In this document: one piece after another, positions 40,634 through 53,977 of the stretch | How the letters are laid out: each line of letters opens with the position of its first letter | Numbering within the stretch: the first letter of the stretch is position 1 | Source: Callipepla californica brunnescens | Taxonomy: Eukaryota; Chordata; Aves; Galliformes; Odontophoridae | Length of the DNA stretch: 64,000 nt | Assembly (NCBI GenBank): GCA_023055505.1 | Contig: JALIRH010000007.1 | Coordinates: 16,536,273-16,600,272, forward strand | Reading direction: 5' to 3' | The notes under the pieces: model-generated | Database searches by the model: none | What the model saw: the letters and a program-made list of their open reading frames with translations, nothing else | What the model was told of the DNA's origin: nothing | Program-made: the position numbers and the translations under genes

Positions 40634-43578
40634 TGCTTCTACAGCTCTACTACTGGTTTGTTCCATCCAGTTGTAGCTAAGCAACCACAATTTTGTCAAG
40701 ATTCCGCTGTCACCATTACTGTCCCCAAACATATGGTTTTCCAAAGCTATAATTACAATTTAACAGTGGTAAAACAAGATGGCAACTATCATGGGACACA
40801 GCCTTGCAGATCTTCATGCTACAAATTAAGCCTATGGTAATTACATTAACATTGCCAGGAGCAGCTAATCCATTTTCTTACATAGAATCAAGTATTGAAC
40901 TATGTAGTTTTTCGGATAACAATTTCAGCAGTTATTTGCATAATGTATAATGAATTATATCAAGTTTTCACTGCATTCCTGCTAAAGCGATGTAAAAATA
41001 TTAAGTATCATTTAATCACAGTAATTCTCAACAGCTGTCAGGTATTCTGGGGTTTGCCTTTGTGTTTTTTGTTTTTTTTTTAGTCAGTTCCTAAACATGA
41101 CCTTGTCCTGTTTTATGCACAATACTGAGATATGTAACACATATACTTCACAACATCTACTTACACTCAGAGGATTTTTTCCTAAGTAGATCCATTCATC
41201 TATGGTTAGGAGAGGAAGCCTGTCCTAACATTTCCTATAATCATACTTTAAAGTATTTGAGCAGTTTTTATTCCTTATATATAAAAGGCAAAGACTGTTG
41301 CCTGCAGTCACAGTCCTGTTACTGGTGTAGGGAGAATTGCTAGAGAACAGGTGAGGAAATACTTCAGAAAGTAGCAGTCAAATTTCATCCAAATTTCTGT
41401 TCAATGGAACCCAAATGAAGCTGAGAGCTCAAAAGCTTATATGCATTGTCATTAATAAGATTTTTAATTTTAAAAGAGCACTAATCATAGAGATGCACGT
41501 TGTCATGAGCTTAACTTGAAGCATATTCTAAAATCTCAGTGACTTCAAAGCACATAACAAAAAGAATCACTATCATGTTTAACCTCCAATACACATTCCA
41601 ACAAAAAAAACAATCTAGTAAATTCCACAGCAATTATAAAATATCTAATTACTTGACGAGGACAAAAAATAACAAGTGCTTTTGTTTATCAGGAATGTGA
41701 TACACACTTTGAGTCAATTAAAGTTACAAAAAGAGTTCTGTAGTTCTGCTTCTTTGAATATGATTCATGAATGAGCTAAAAGATAAGTAAAAAAAAAAAA
41801 AGAAAAATCAGAGCTTAATGTAGAAATCTTGCCAGGATATCAGTCAGTGCACTACTCTTATAGATGCTAAGGAGTTTGTATCTAAGTTTCAGGCCTTATG
41901 TCTGCTTCTGAATTCCTGGTAAATATCTTGCGCTTCTTAATAACATTTGTCATATATAATAATATTACAATGCAATTTGTCTAAAGTCCTTTGTAAACAT
42001 TATTTTATAAAGTGTATATCTAATGACTTTCATTATTATTTTCATCTGTGCCCTCATTTTACCTTCAGTTTGAATAGTTGTTTTTATATTCTCTTCAATT
42101 CACCATGATTTGCCATGAATTGCAATAGTTTCCTGTTTGTCACTCATAATGCAGTAGAATAGATTAGGAAACTGGGAAATAACTGATAATATGTATAAGA
42201 ATAGTTTTCTCCTTTAGCTCTTACCAATATTTTTTTAATCTCTCCTAATCTCTTCCTTTTCACTAGGAAAGGGGAAAAGTAAACAAGAGGGAAACCTTAA
42301 CCGTTATATTAGACCTCTTAGGGTAAAAAGATAGGTTAATATTATATTGAAATGAAGATAATATATGAATTTAAGAAGGAATTTTTAAATTTCTTTTTCA
42401 AAATATAATTTGAAAGGTGAATAACTCAAAATATATTAATACCAAGGAGAAAAACTTACAAAAACATGTATGAAAGAAAAGTATCCTTATGGCCGAGAAT
42501 TAAGTAGAGCACTTAACAAGCATTGATACAGATCACTGTCCATTTCTCTGTTTCAATAAATACCAAATATCATACCAGTATGGGTTATGAATTGGATTAA
42601 ATATGTATTATTTTTAAAAATTTTAATTCTATCACGATGAACTCAGTTTGGCCTCAATTACTGCTGAATGCATCAAGTGATACCTTCCAGCTATCTTAAA
42701 AAAGCCAGGGAGACAGACGAGAGCAAATGGAAAAGCAGTAGGAGAGAGCTGCTCAAGTAACAGATCACCACCATTGCTTATTTCTTTGCACCTCTGTGTT
42801 TCTGTGCAACTTGCTCAATACTCTAAAAGCCAGCATAAATAAAAAAGCTTCCAAACTAACAGGAAAGATTTAAGAAAAAGAAAGCGTTAATGAAAGAACT
42901 GAAGTAACTGAGACATCAGTATCTCTTAACACACTTAGAGCTAAAGGAGCTTTTTGTAAATAGTACTCCTCTACTCTAATTAAGTATTCACTACAAGTTC
43001 AGGGAGATATTCATCTAACATTGCTCAGCTAACAGTCAAGGTGCCAGACAGTTAAGCAGACAGATACCCTCTGTTAAGAAAGATAAATAACCCCCTGTCA
43101 GTGGACAATGTAAAACATCCAAAAATATCTACCTATGTAGATTGCCATCAATGCCTCATGTAGGCATTGTCTACAGAAGAATGTAGAACTCAGTTTGTAA
43201 AGGTATTTAATTTTTCTGAGGCTGAAGACAAATGAGATGGATCCTACTCATACTATATTTATTGCACCAACATATTATTCACATTTTAAATGATGGAAAC
43301 TTTTAAACCTGATTATTGTGTACTACACATATATGACCCAGCTCAACAAAAGTCTGACCTCTGTGTGCCTGTTGACACCTCTGAGAGTTGCAAGTTCACA
43401 AATAATGAAATAATTTGCTGCACCTCAACCTTGACATTATTTTCTTTCTTTTAGGAAGTCAGATAAACAAAATATAGATAAGATGTAGTTCTCAGGGGCA
43501 CCAGGAGAAAAGTAGGATGAAAGGTGTCTTCAATGCATGTAGGACATATTTTGAAAGCTATGCTTTAAAAATAAAAGA

Positions 43579-44121
43579 ATTGCTCCCAAAGTAGCACCTC
43601 TTATTTTATTATGTCAGCCCATGAGAGACAGATGTTGGAAATATAATAGTAGAGGTTGAACCTTCCCACAAAAATTCCATTATGTTTTGTTGCCGTGGGA
43701 CAGATAGCAGAAGAGGGGTAGTCTGACAAATAGCATTTGGCATGGAAGTGTTTTTGAAGCTTAGGTGTGTGATTGAATTCCTCCATGCATAAAACATTGT
43801 ACCCACAGACATTCAGTGATGATTGCTGAATGTTGGTTGACAGCAAATAGTGGATGTGAGTACCGTGAGGTGTTGGGTGGTGTGTTTAAGCAGTGGCAGG
43901 ATCGAGTTGAAAGATGTTCCAAACGGCCATGCAGATTTTTACGAGCACACCATGCAGATTCCTCTTCATTGCTGGCAAAAATGCATAACTAGGTGTGGTG
44001 ACTATATTCAATAAAGCGTTTTGTAGATGATAATTTGTTCCCTTTGTGTCTCCTGTAGTTTCCATGGAAATAAATAAAATAAATAAATAAATAGGAGGCA
44101 TAACTTTCAGAGCAACCTACA
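43579..44121 (+). mobile_element. Short mariner derivative with both TIRs (Galluhop/Mariner1_GG-like)
   Basis: It is bounded by imperfect inverted repeats: ATTGCTCCCAAAGTAGCACC on the left, and GGCATAACTTTCAGAGCAAC on the right (43579 and 44121 ends). From the ATG at 43742 the reading resembles the N-terminal helix-turn-helix of mariner transposase (RCVIEFLHA, then IVDVSTVRCWVV) with several stops. At 43934-44014 a second reading gives a mariner C-terminal tail (LHCWQKCITRCGDYIQ, stop). The central DDD catalytic domain is absent between the two, so this is a deletion derivative of about 543 bp against a full length near 1.3 kb. It could have moved only if transposase came from elsewhere. Confidence 0.87.
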
Positions 44122-47100
44122 TTTTAACAGTAACCAAGGTGTGGAATTCCTTACACATGCACACACACACTGACCTGCATATAGTTTATATCTGTTGGAC
44201 TAAAAGAATGCCAGCTTCTGTATCCTAAGTTCACCTCATCCCTGTTCACTGTACAGGTAACACTGTGATCTAGGTGTTAATCTAAACTACCACCAGGGCC
44301 AAATTCACCATAGACACCAGATTTTAAAAGTAAAAAGCAAACATTTAGATGTAAAGACAGCTCAGTGGTCCTCATGGTGATAGTGGGACGAAAAGGTGAA
44401 GACAATTGCACAACTGCAGCCTTCTGCAAGTATTGTGAATACAATGGCTGAACATGTAAAAGGAAAATAACTCATGCTCCTGCTCTGAACCAGTGGAGCC
44501 CATTGAAGTTTTACATTACCTTAAATGCTGTTGGAAAAAATGCTAAGGTATAACATTTACTTGGAATTTGGCCCAAGCACTAGCTGCTCAAAAGAGAGTG
44601 GTTGAAAACAGGAAAAAAATATCATACACATCATTAAGATTATTGCAACTATTACCTCATTTCTAATCTAAATGGATAGCTTAGGAGAGCTCTGCTGAAT
44701 TAATAGTCAACTGAGACAGTTTAACTGGCTACATCTGAAGTAAATTGAACAAATAGTTCAGTCTTCTGTCCTTAGTTCCATGGAATTACTTTGTGTTACC
44801 AGTATAGACAGACGAACATTACACATCTCACTTGCTTGTATCTCATTCCAAGGGTACTGTTTAATTTGGATCATTACAATGACCTTGTAATTTTTTTTTT
44901 TTTCAGAGCATAAGTATAAATTGTTATCAGATATTGTTAATTTTATTACATGATCATATAAATTAGTTTATTTTGAAAGAAGACAATATACAAAATAAAA
45001 GAAAAACAGATATATTTTATATTTTTATCTATTTGAGAAAAAAATTGTTGAATTATTTAACAAACGCACACCTTCTAAAATTATTTCTGGAGCATACATG
45101 GTTTGTTTCTATAACAACGACAATAACAACAACAAGATTTTAGGAATCTTGATGATTAACCTGGAGATTAAAATTGCATACTATAGGGGTTTAAAAAAAA
45201 ACAAAGTCTTTTTCAAGTTAAAGGTTATGACAACATTTATAGGTTGATGCAAACCCTGACAGTGTTTGGAAGAGTCCTATTTATAAAGAAGAAAAAAAGA
45301 AAAAAATTTAAAGAATAGAGAAAGAACGTTAATAGAATGCTCTTTTAAAGGTAAATACACATGCTAGTACTGAAAGAGGAATCTCTAAAGCAATGAAAAT
45401 AAAATAATGAATCCCAAAATTTAGGAGTTATATTTACTCAGCAATGAATGGCTGCAAACAACATCATATAACAAGACAATGTACAAAAAATCTTTGAGAC
45501 TTAAACATCTTTTGTTAATTTTTTTTAATATTCTTTCTATTATTCAGATGATAACACCATCTATATACTGACAAGAGAAAAACAAAAGATAGTTTCTTAG
45601 AGTAGTTTTCTCTATGGCTTCATCTGAAATGAGGTAAAGCTTATGAAAATCTCAGTATGAAACATTAATGTTTCTATGGAATCTTAACTTTTTTCTACAT
45701 GCAAACACCCTATTTTGATTGATCTTCATTGGATTGGTAAACCCATCCAGATTTCCAATACAGAAGTCACACACTTGTGTATCCCTGGAGAGCTTTTCTG
45801 GGAAGGCTTTTTGAAACAGTTCACTAATTGTGTCATTGCAGGACCTGTGGTCTTCAGAGCCACAATATATGACACAAGTCTGGTGAAGGCTTGTGCTGCA
45901 ATTTATCATTTACTAAATATCTCAAATATTAGAAGGCTAATCCAAGAGAAAAGAAAACCAAATTCAGTTCTCCTGTCATGAAGGGCTTGAAACATAGTCC
46001 CCTTTACTTTTATCTTGAGAACACTACCTGAACATCTCCACATTATTTGTGTGTTCCTGAAAGAAGAATGCAGAGTGCAGACTGAGTGAGGAAGTGGGTA
46101 AAAGAACTGTAGACAAAACTGCAAGCTCTTTATTGTGTACATATTACATGAAGGTAATGAGAAAAGGAAAGAGTTAAAAAAATAGAAAAAAAAATATTGG
46201 ATATTGCATAAAAATTATACAACGCCACATTTACATAACTTAAAAACACTTTTTAAATGACCACTTTGGTTTCTGAAGAGCTGGAAATAAACAGTACAAT
46301 ACCTTCAGTATTTCAAAGTGATCCCTCTCAAGTTGGACACTTTTAAAAATGAAGCTATTTTTCCTCTCTGCAGCTTTCTTTTCATGTTCAGGATCTTCAT
46401 GGGCAATGTTCAAATAGTAATTGAAGTTCTTTTGATTCAGCTGTTCCTTTTTTTATTATTATTATTTTCCTTCTAATATTGCCTTTATAATTTTCAAATA
46501 AATTTTCAATCAATATCCTAGTACAGATTTTGCACATCCCCAGGAAGCAACAAATAATATTCGCTTCCAGGAGTGAAACAAAATACACTGTTTCTCTAGA
46601 TGCATTGAATTTGTAACCTCCATTTTTCTTTCTAATGAAACATTTTCTTTGTCTCTAGAAACTAATCAAGGTCTTCTGGGAGTCTGAACTAGGTCTCCTG
46701 AAACTCAAGTCATATCAATATCCCTGTCTGCATCTGATTTACAGGAATGCATCTTCAGTTCATAGCTCATTCCTCTTACGCTGTCTGCATCAGATTTCAC
46801 TTGTACCTGAATATGACATCGGCTGAACTAACATCCTCTCTCCAGCTCGCTTCTTGTTACTTAATGTCAAATACTGTTATTGCAAAAGTGCCAGATGGAG
46901 TCTGGGGGAAGGGACGCAGTGGTTTCCAAATGAAGATTTCAGATTAAGACACAGACAAGTGAAATGTTCATATTCAGCATATTTTGACAAAACTACAACA
47001 AAAACAAACAAACAAAAAATTAAACATTATTGTCCAACTGCTCAGGGATAGAGTTAGTTGATTTAACCCTCCATTTTATGGGACTCATGCAGCTGTAATT

Positions 47101-48071
47101 TCCTAGCATTCCGAGAAATGTTGGTAAAAGAAATATAACTATTATTGTCTAACATGGCAAATTTCACACTTCCTTTATAAAGTTTTAGCTCCTCTTTGGA
47201 ATTTATTGAACTAGAAAAAGGGAGTTGTATTTTTGAGGTTTGTTCTGACTAAGACATTGGTGTCATATGTCCAGGCATGATGTGTCAAAGTCCTTCATTT
47301 ATCTTCTATTCAGCTTGCACATGTAGTAAGATAATACTATTTCTTTGTTTTGTATAGCTCCGTGCTTTTTAACTAGTTTTTGATGAAAGATTATCAGTTC
47401 TCCACCACTCGAGATTTCATTTGTACTGTGGAAGGTGTCTCACTTGATTCATGTTTGCAAGGAGATTTGAAAATGAAGTTATGCTACCTTGATCGATTAT
47501 ATATATTTGACTAGAATCATCAATTCTAGCACCTTCACTAGAAATGTACTCTAGCAGGTTTTTAATACCTGATTTAGTGATTAAACATTTTGGATGGAGA
47601 TTTCTCCACCTAATTTAGGTATTTCTTTGTCTAAGTGTGCCTTGTAACCCATTCCTTCTGATGTCAGAACCTGAAGACCTTATTCAGATACTGGGGAGAC
47701 AGAATGATCTCAGAAGATCCAGTCTTCTCTAAAATATAGACTTTTAACTGGCAAATTAGAGAATACAGTGGAGGATGGACTCCAGTGCAAAAGAGCTGGT
47801 CTAAAGGCAATTATACAATAATACTGTAATAACTGCAATATGGATATATTTAAATTAGACCAATTGAACTACTATTAACTCATAAATAGATAATGTCACT
47901 GATGACTAGATATGTTTAGGAAATCAAGGTTCTTCAGAGAACTTTATTTATGTTACAGGTTATATACGCAACCCTGTAGTGATAGAGAGGAAAGAGAAGT
48001 CTTTAAAAATAGGCACTTCTGAACAAATATGTTTAACCAAGTTTAGTCTCATCAAATTCTGTCAGTGTCAG
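44122..48071. other. Unique AT-rich non-coding DNA
   Basis: No transposon or gene is recognised. It holds a short CA repeat (44155-44170) and a T-run (44891-44903). Overlapping open frames on both strands at 45652-45981 (85 and 88 codons) have no domain that I can name. One strand's frame must be a shadow, and probably both are chance. Confidence 0.5.
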
Positions 48072-48543
48072 TGATTTACAGCTTGTTTTGGCCCAGTACT
48101 GAGATGACTGGGGCAGGTGGACCCACGGACCCACGACGTGGGAAAGAGGAAGGGGGAAAAAGTAAAAGGGAGATGGGCCTAGAAACATAACAGCGGCAAC
48201 AACCTGAGGAAGAAAGCTAATATACTAAGTAAGATATCAGAATGCAAAATAACATGATATAATACAGTATAATTGGAATTGAAGTGAATAAATCAAATAG
48301 AAAGGGAAGAAAATGTCCAAAAAACCAAAGGCCTTTTGCTAAATGCTGAAGGCAATGTGGCTGGGGAGCACCTGCTGATGGGTTAATCTGAAAGGGAAAG
48401 AGCCTGTGTCTTGTGACATGTGAACGGTATTTATCTTTCCCTCTGAGCATAAAATGGAAAAATGCAAAGCAAAGCAAAGTCCTCTGGGCTTTGTAGCTCT
48501 TCTTTTCTGAGACAGGTATACCCAGAACTGTCAATGATCCACA
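48072..48543 (+). mobile_element. Solo LTR of an avian endogenous retrovirus family
   Basis: The whole stretch matches, in inverted orientation, the block at 53978-54453. Shared landmarks are GATGACTGGGGCAG, GGAGATGGGCCTA, an AT-rich TATA-like core (GATATAATACAGTATAATTG), AGCACCTGCTG, GACATGTGAAC, TTTATCTTTCCCTCTGAG, GCAAAGTCCTCTGG and GAGACAGGTATACC. The block starts with TG and ends near CA, is about 470 bp, and has a central TATA-like core, all of which fits an LTR. No tRNA-type primer site follows and no retroviral coding sequence is nearby, so it is a solo LTR. I saw no clear target duplication. The family name is not assigned. Confidence 0.65.
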
Positions 48544-51500
48544 GATAGGTAGACTGAATTGCCGTGTAGTTATTGGGTGATGGATAAATTCCAGTTTGTG
48601 GAAAATTTGGGTAGATAACATTCATTTTCCATGTATGTATGAACCATCCATTGCCTAAGCAATTGAGTAGATTTGTGGATTTCTCGATCATATTTTGAAG
48701 CTTGTTTTTTACGTGAGGCCCTGAGAGTTTGTTGTACTGGTAGCTCAGTATCCTATTATGCTTACACAGTTCCACTCTGAGAAACCTGAGGGTGGTAAAA
48801 AGAACAGAACAACAGGAGTTATCACTGACACTAACTAACTAACAGACAATAATAATAAAAAACAAACAGCAACCCCCACACCTTGTATGATTCTATCTAA
48901 AGAATTGCAGCTATAGTTCTGTAAGTAAGAATTTTACACACATTCACAGGGAAAATTTACTAGAAATTTGTAGCTAAATTCTCCATATAGTCCTGTGCTG
49001 CAGTTTATGTCTTACATCTTCAAGGAATTTTTCTTAAATTGTCACTCTGGGTTGCTATAGATCATGTATAGGTGGTTGCCTAAAATGAACAGATACTCAG
49101 TGTTCACTGTGACTCCTCCAGGATTTGTGAAAGAATGGTCTGTCTGACAAAAATTCAGATAGACTAATTTAAATTCAGACAGGCCTATCAAAGTGCATGT
49201 GTTGAAGAAAGTATTCTGGTTCTAGGAGTAGATATATAGGAAATAATGGTTAATTCAGGGGAGGGAAACATGTATGGAATTGGTATTGGTTAGCAGTCTT
49301 GAAAGACAACTAGGAGTTTAGATCTGAGGAGAGGAATTGCAGACCAGAGATTCAGTGGGATTGTTTGTAGTCTGTTGTTACATTTTGGTAACTTTCTGTT
49401 GGCTTTCTGATGGTCATATGGTGTACGTTGATAAACTCTTCAGGATATTTCACAGTCTAAAATGTACTTGTAGGAACTACAACTCTGTAAATATCTCTTG
49501 TTTCATAAATCTCTCTCTGATAGGGCACAGGCACAACAGTTTGGATCTCTTCTTGTTTTTTCTCTGTATTTCTCTGAATTTTCCTTTTTTCCTTTTTTTT
49601 TTTTTAATTTGGTTGTCAATATACCTGACAGGAGTACAATATAAAGCATACAGTAAATATTTTCTCTGTTCAATGGTCAGAGATTTTCTATTTTTAATCT
49701 GTGTTTTACAACTATAGCAATGTCTGTGCAGCATATGCATTAATTTTTATTCCAGCAATCTCTAAAGGTTTTTGTATATTTGAGATATAATAGGATCAAA
49801 ACTCTATATCACAAACAAGAATGATACTTGGATTAGTTTTACTATTTAAAGTAACAGGACATGGAATACAGAACTCTATTATAAATAAAGAAGAATCCTG
49901 CTGTCTGATGAAGGCAGGGGAAATAGAATTTTAATAATCTACAGCACCTGCATTTCTTTGGGTATACAATGGGGTTTTCACTCTTTAGCCTTGTGGAATC
50001 TGTTACTTGTATTGAGCTTTCAGATCTGGGAGGCATGGTAATACCAGGAAGAAACATGTTTTGATTTGGAAAGATAAATTTCTATTATTTTGTAGTCAGC
50101 AAATATTATAAAGAGAAACCTTATTCCAAAGCCAAAACCAGTCCAAATCCAAAAGAAATACTCACTATTCCTCATGTTTTTAAGCCAGTCCCAGTATTGC
50201 ATCTCATTATTTTAGTATCTTTACTGTCATTAATGCTGAGAAGGGCAGAAATCCATCTCATAATGAAATACTCCAATAATAATTTAAGAGCTGTGGAAGG
50301 AGATCATTTGCACATTGCTTATGCTTGTCAGCAAATTTAAAGCCTGAACATTTTGGTAATACACTCTGATCTCTTGTTTTTTCATTTGGGAGTTGTGTTC
50401 CCTGTTATAGGTGAATTGATCTTTGTTCACAGCTTTCCTGAACAATAGCCATTATCATCTGTCATCCTTGATCTTGTTTATGGAATTTTTTTTCATATTT
50501 ATTTGCTAACTCATTAACTCTGGTCTTGCTTGCAAAATAATCTTAGCTATAATCTGCAGTAAATTTACTTGCAACTCTCCTATTGTCCTCACAAATAGTA
50601 AAATAAGCAGAACAAAAGTGAATCCTGTAGGACAAAAAATGTAGCCATTTTAAAAAGTTTTAAAGAAGAAAGTAATTCAACCTTATACTTCTCATTTCCA
50701 TAGTACTCCACTAACTTCTACTCACAAAAAATCTTTTAACTTTTGCATGGACAAAATTAAACTTCCCTCAGTGCAAAATCATAATGTTATAAGCCTTCAT
50801 CTGAGGTAATACAGTTCCTAGGTACAACTGCTTTTACAGAGGTGTAGAGGTACCCCTTAGAAAGGACTCAACCACCAAAGTTCAAATGGCTTAAAAACAT
50901 AAACAGTTGAACTAATATGTGTATATCTGTTCTTTCCATTTAAAATAAATAAATAAATACATACATGCATACATAAATATATAAATATATACATACATAC
51001 GTAAATAAAAGGTTTTTAGAAATCAATTTTAAAACCACAATTAAAAATATTGCTTGTGTGGTCACACAGAAAGGACTAAGTAGACCCATTCTCAACTCGC
51101 TTTCTGCCCAAACTGAATTATTGATGTTCTTTTTCAATCACCTAAAAGAATTCAGAGTTGCTACATGGAATGTGATTGATGATTTGAAAGATCTGAAAGA
51201 TGAATGGTTTAAATCAAAATAGATTTACAGCCTCATAGTAAGATAATCCAACATGTTATATACTTTTTTATACAGAACAGTGCTCCTGACCCACAGCCAT
51301 GTCTGTCTCATCAAGTGAGGCAGGTACCATGAGAAAAAACCATACAGGCAGGTGTATATTTCCATGTGTGCTGTACCAAATCAGATTTAAGCTTGTCTTC
51401 CTTGATAAAGGTTTATAAGCAGACTGAAGATATACCACTGATTTATATGTGTTTTTGTAAAGAGATACCACTTTTCTTTGGGCCAGAAGATTCATGCCAG

Positions 51501-53033
51501 AAGTCAGATTGCTATAGCTCTGCTTCTGTTAACTAGAAAATCACCAGAAGCAGAAAATGGAAAAACTTAACTGTTTTCCTTCAAAATAATATTTCACAAT
51601 TTTATACAAATTTAAGACCATTGTACTTCTGATGAAAGAGCTATAGCATCTATTAAAGCTGTGCCACATGTCTGTTTCAAGAGCTGTAAATTGAATGTAT
51701 CAGAAATTATTAAAAGAAAAAGAAAGTGGTCTAGACTTTTACAATGGTAGATGATAAAAGCATCAGGACTAAGTCTCATCTAGTGAATTTTTCTATCACA
51801 AATAATCTCTAGACTTCACAGTAGTTACATGTGATATAAAATACTGCTAATTGAAGCTCTCATTCAAATTCCTAATGGTTTGATATCTGCTGATATCAGA
51901 AACGCCAGGAATATTTTGTAGTTTTGGTTTAAGAAGCCTCATACATGAGTTTTGAATCACAACTAAATGTTTTTTTTATTATTATTATTTGTTTGTTTTT
52001 GTTTTTAATCAGGCTGGCAAAAGGCATGTCTACCTTTACTCCTCTGCTATTGCTGACTAGTCTCCTAATGCAAATCCACCTTCAATGTTAATTCCAGCTT
52101 CTGTGCTCATCTATGATCTGGATATCTGATACCCAGTCCATTCTCTGTTCTGATGATTCTGCTGTATATTTGTTATCTCTGGTAGATTCTCAAACCCCAA
52201 TTTTCAGAAGACAATAACATGCTACAGCAGCAAGTTCTGTATTCAAATTGTATTTCAATTGAAAGACCACCACTTTGCCTTCAAATAACATATCAAGAAG
52301 AAAATCATCATTTTTAATAAGTGTGTTTTAAATAATATACATGTCCTTCTCATTACAGGTCAGCACTTCCGACAGAAATTATTGCATAAATACCTAAAAT
52401 TAAAATGAAATTCAGCTTATTACGCAAGTTTCACTGTAGAGACAGAATGATTTTCTGAAAATAACCGTTTTGTAGATTTTGTAACTTGAAACTATGTCAG
52501 AGGGAATAACTCTTTCTGAGTATTTATGAAATGTTTAAGGTTATCTGCAAAAAAAAGCACGTGCAAGCTGCAGCAGCTCTCAGAATTACAGACTTTCAAA
52601 TATAATGTTAACTGTTTTCAGAATTTACTGGATTGTATTCTATGATTAATCAATTTATTTATTTGCAGCAGTGTTTGGAGATTACATTGGAAACAATAAA
52701 AAAGCCTGCTGGTCTTTGCCTATGCTCTACTTGGAGCAAATGCTCGAAGAGAGGAAACTTCCTGGTACTGGCCTGAAACAACTCTCTTCTCAGTGGTTCT
52801 CACCTTCTGGTGATTAACCCTTTCTCCCACTTCACAGAATTTCTTGGAGTCATCATCTCTGGTCATAGCCAAATTCTGCTCAGTGTTTCATATCTCTCCT
52901 TCCATGTGATGCTTGTATCCCATCGATATACTGAGTTTGGTGCTGGTGCTTGATCACTCCCTGAGCACTGTCAATCAGAGCCCACTTCTGCCCCTGTTGC
53001 CTCTGCTGCTGGTACTTTTCTGCTCTAATTAGA
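48544..53033. other. Unique non-coding DNA between LTR and CR1
   Basis: No gene is supported. An open frame at 49337-49717 (126 codons) is rich in F, L and I because of T-rich sequence and is probably not translated. A TACA/TAAA microsatellite lies at 50942-51009. The last 300 bp (about 52.72-53.03 kb) differ in composition and may belong to an unrecognised repeat. Confidence 0.5.
50942..51009. repeat. (AAAT)n(ACAT)n compound microsatellite
   Basis: AAAT units are followed by ACAT and ATAT units, then ACAT again (ATACATACATGCATACATAA). The tract is imperfect throughout. Confidence 0.9.
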
Positions 53034-53855
53034 TGATGCCCTTCAACATCATTATCAATGACAAAGATGATGGGATTGAGTGCAGTCTCAGCAAGTTTGC
53101 TGATGATCCCAACCTGAGTGCTGCAGTTGATATTGGAAGGGACACCATCCAGAAGGACTTGGACAGGCTTCAGGAGTGGGCTCATGTGAACCTAATGAGA
53201 TTTAACAAGGCCAAGTGCAAGGTGTTGCACTTGGGTTGGAGTAATCCCAGGTATGTGTACAGGCTGGAAGAACTATTTTGAGAGCAGCGCTGCAGAGTAT
53301 GACCTGGGGGTGCTGGGTGGATGAAAAACTTAACGTGAGCCAGCAGCGTATACTTGCAACCCCAGAGATCAACAGCATCCTGGTGACTGATTCTCTCTTC
53401 TCTTCAATTGTGAAGTCTCATCTGTAGCACAGCATTCAGACCTGGGGCCCCCAGTACAAGAAGGAGGTAGAGCTGTTGAAGTGGGTCCAGAGGAGTGCCA
53501 CTGCGATGATCTTTCCTACAAAGAAAAGTTGAGGGAGATGAGTTTGTACAGACTGGAAAAGTGAAAGCTCTGGGGAGACTTCATTGAGACCTTCTAGTAC
53601 GTGAGGAAAACTAATAAGCAGGGAGATTTAGATCAGATATTAGGAAGAAATACTTAACTCAAAGAGTGGCGAGGCACTGGCACAGGCTGTCCAGAGATGC
53701 TATGGATATCCCAATTCTGGAAGCACTCAAGGCCAGGCAGGATGGGGCTCTGACAACCCGATCTAGTGGATGGTAACCCTGCCCACTAAAAAGGGGTTGG
53801 AATTCAATGATCTTCAAAGTCTTTTCCAATCTAAGCCATTCTATGATTCTACAAC
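53034..53855 (+). mobile_element. CR1 LINE, RT C-terminal half to 3' end
   Basis: It enters within reverse transcriptase ([19 protein letters not shown]). The active-site FADD box is intact at 53096-53107, and the reading stays open for about 80 codons to 53281, including [15 protein letters not shown]. After that come stops, the 3' UTR (GAGGCACTGGCACAGGCTGT) and the terminal repeats (CATTCTATGATTCTAC) at about 53855. The frame on the opposite strand is a shadow. The copy lacks everything upstream and is inactive, but it is less decayed than the copies at 16.2 and 18.3 kb. Confidence 0.94.
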
Positions 53856-53977
53856 TGATTTCTGAGCCTTGCATACCTCAAGTGGGAATAAATAGTTTTA
53901 TGATTTTTGTTATTGGTATTCCACATCATAACATCATGTAGTGCATTGGGAATAAAAGAGTTAGAGCTCTAGCTCCG

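Larger units (their letters stand above)
31728..43578. other. Transposon-free AT-rich DNA, about 11.9 kb
   Basis: I found no recognisable CR1, LTR or mariner sequence and no supported gene. Simple repeats are a TA run (39136-39154) and an A-run (40619-40633). About 38.46-39.0 kb is rich in TAAT/ATTA homeodomain cores and has a perfect octamer ATGCAAAT at 38896-38903. Such spacing of TF cores without coding potential is what conserved non-coding elements in gene deserts look like, but conservation cannot be seen from one sequence. A more GC-rich patch at 37.26-37.57 kb is unexplained. Confidence 0.5.

Noticed and set aside
45652..45981. Overlapping open frames on both strands, one with two CxxC-like cysteines
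   Set aside because: No recognised family; overlapping antisense frames in AT-rich DNA are usual shadows.
48544..48800. Possible retroviral internal sequence after the 48.1-kb LTR
   Set aside because: No primer-binding site and no gag, pol or env similarity; the match with the second LTR also stops here.
49337..49717. 126-codon hydrophobic open frame
   Set aside because: Hydrophobicity follows from T-rich sequence; no start context or homology that I can name.
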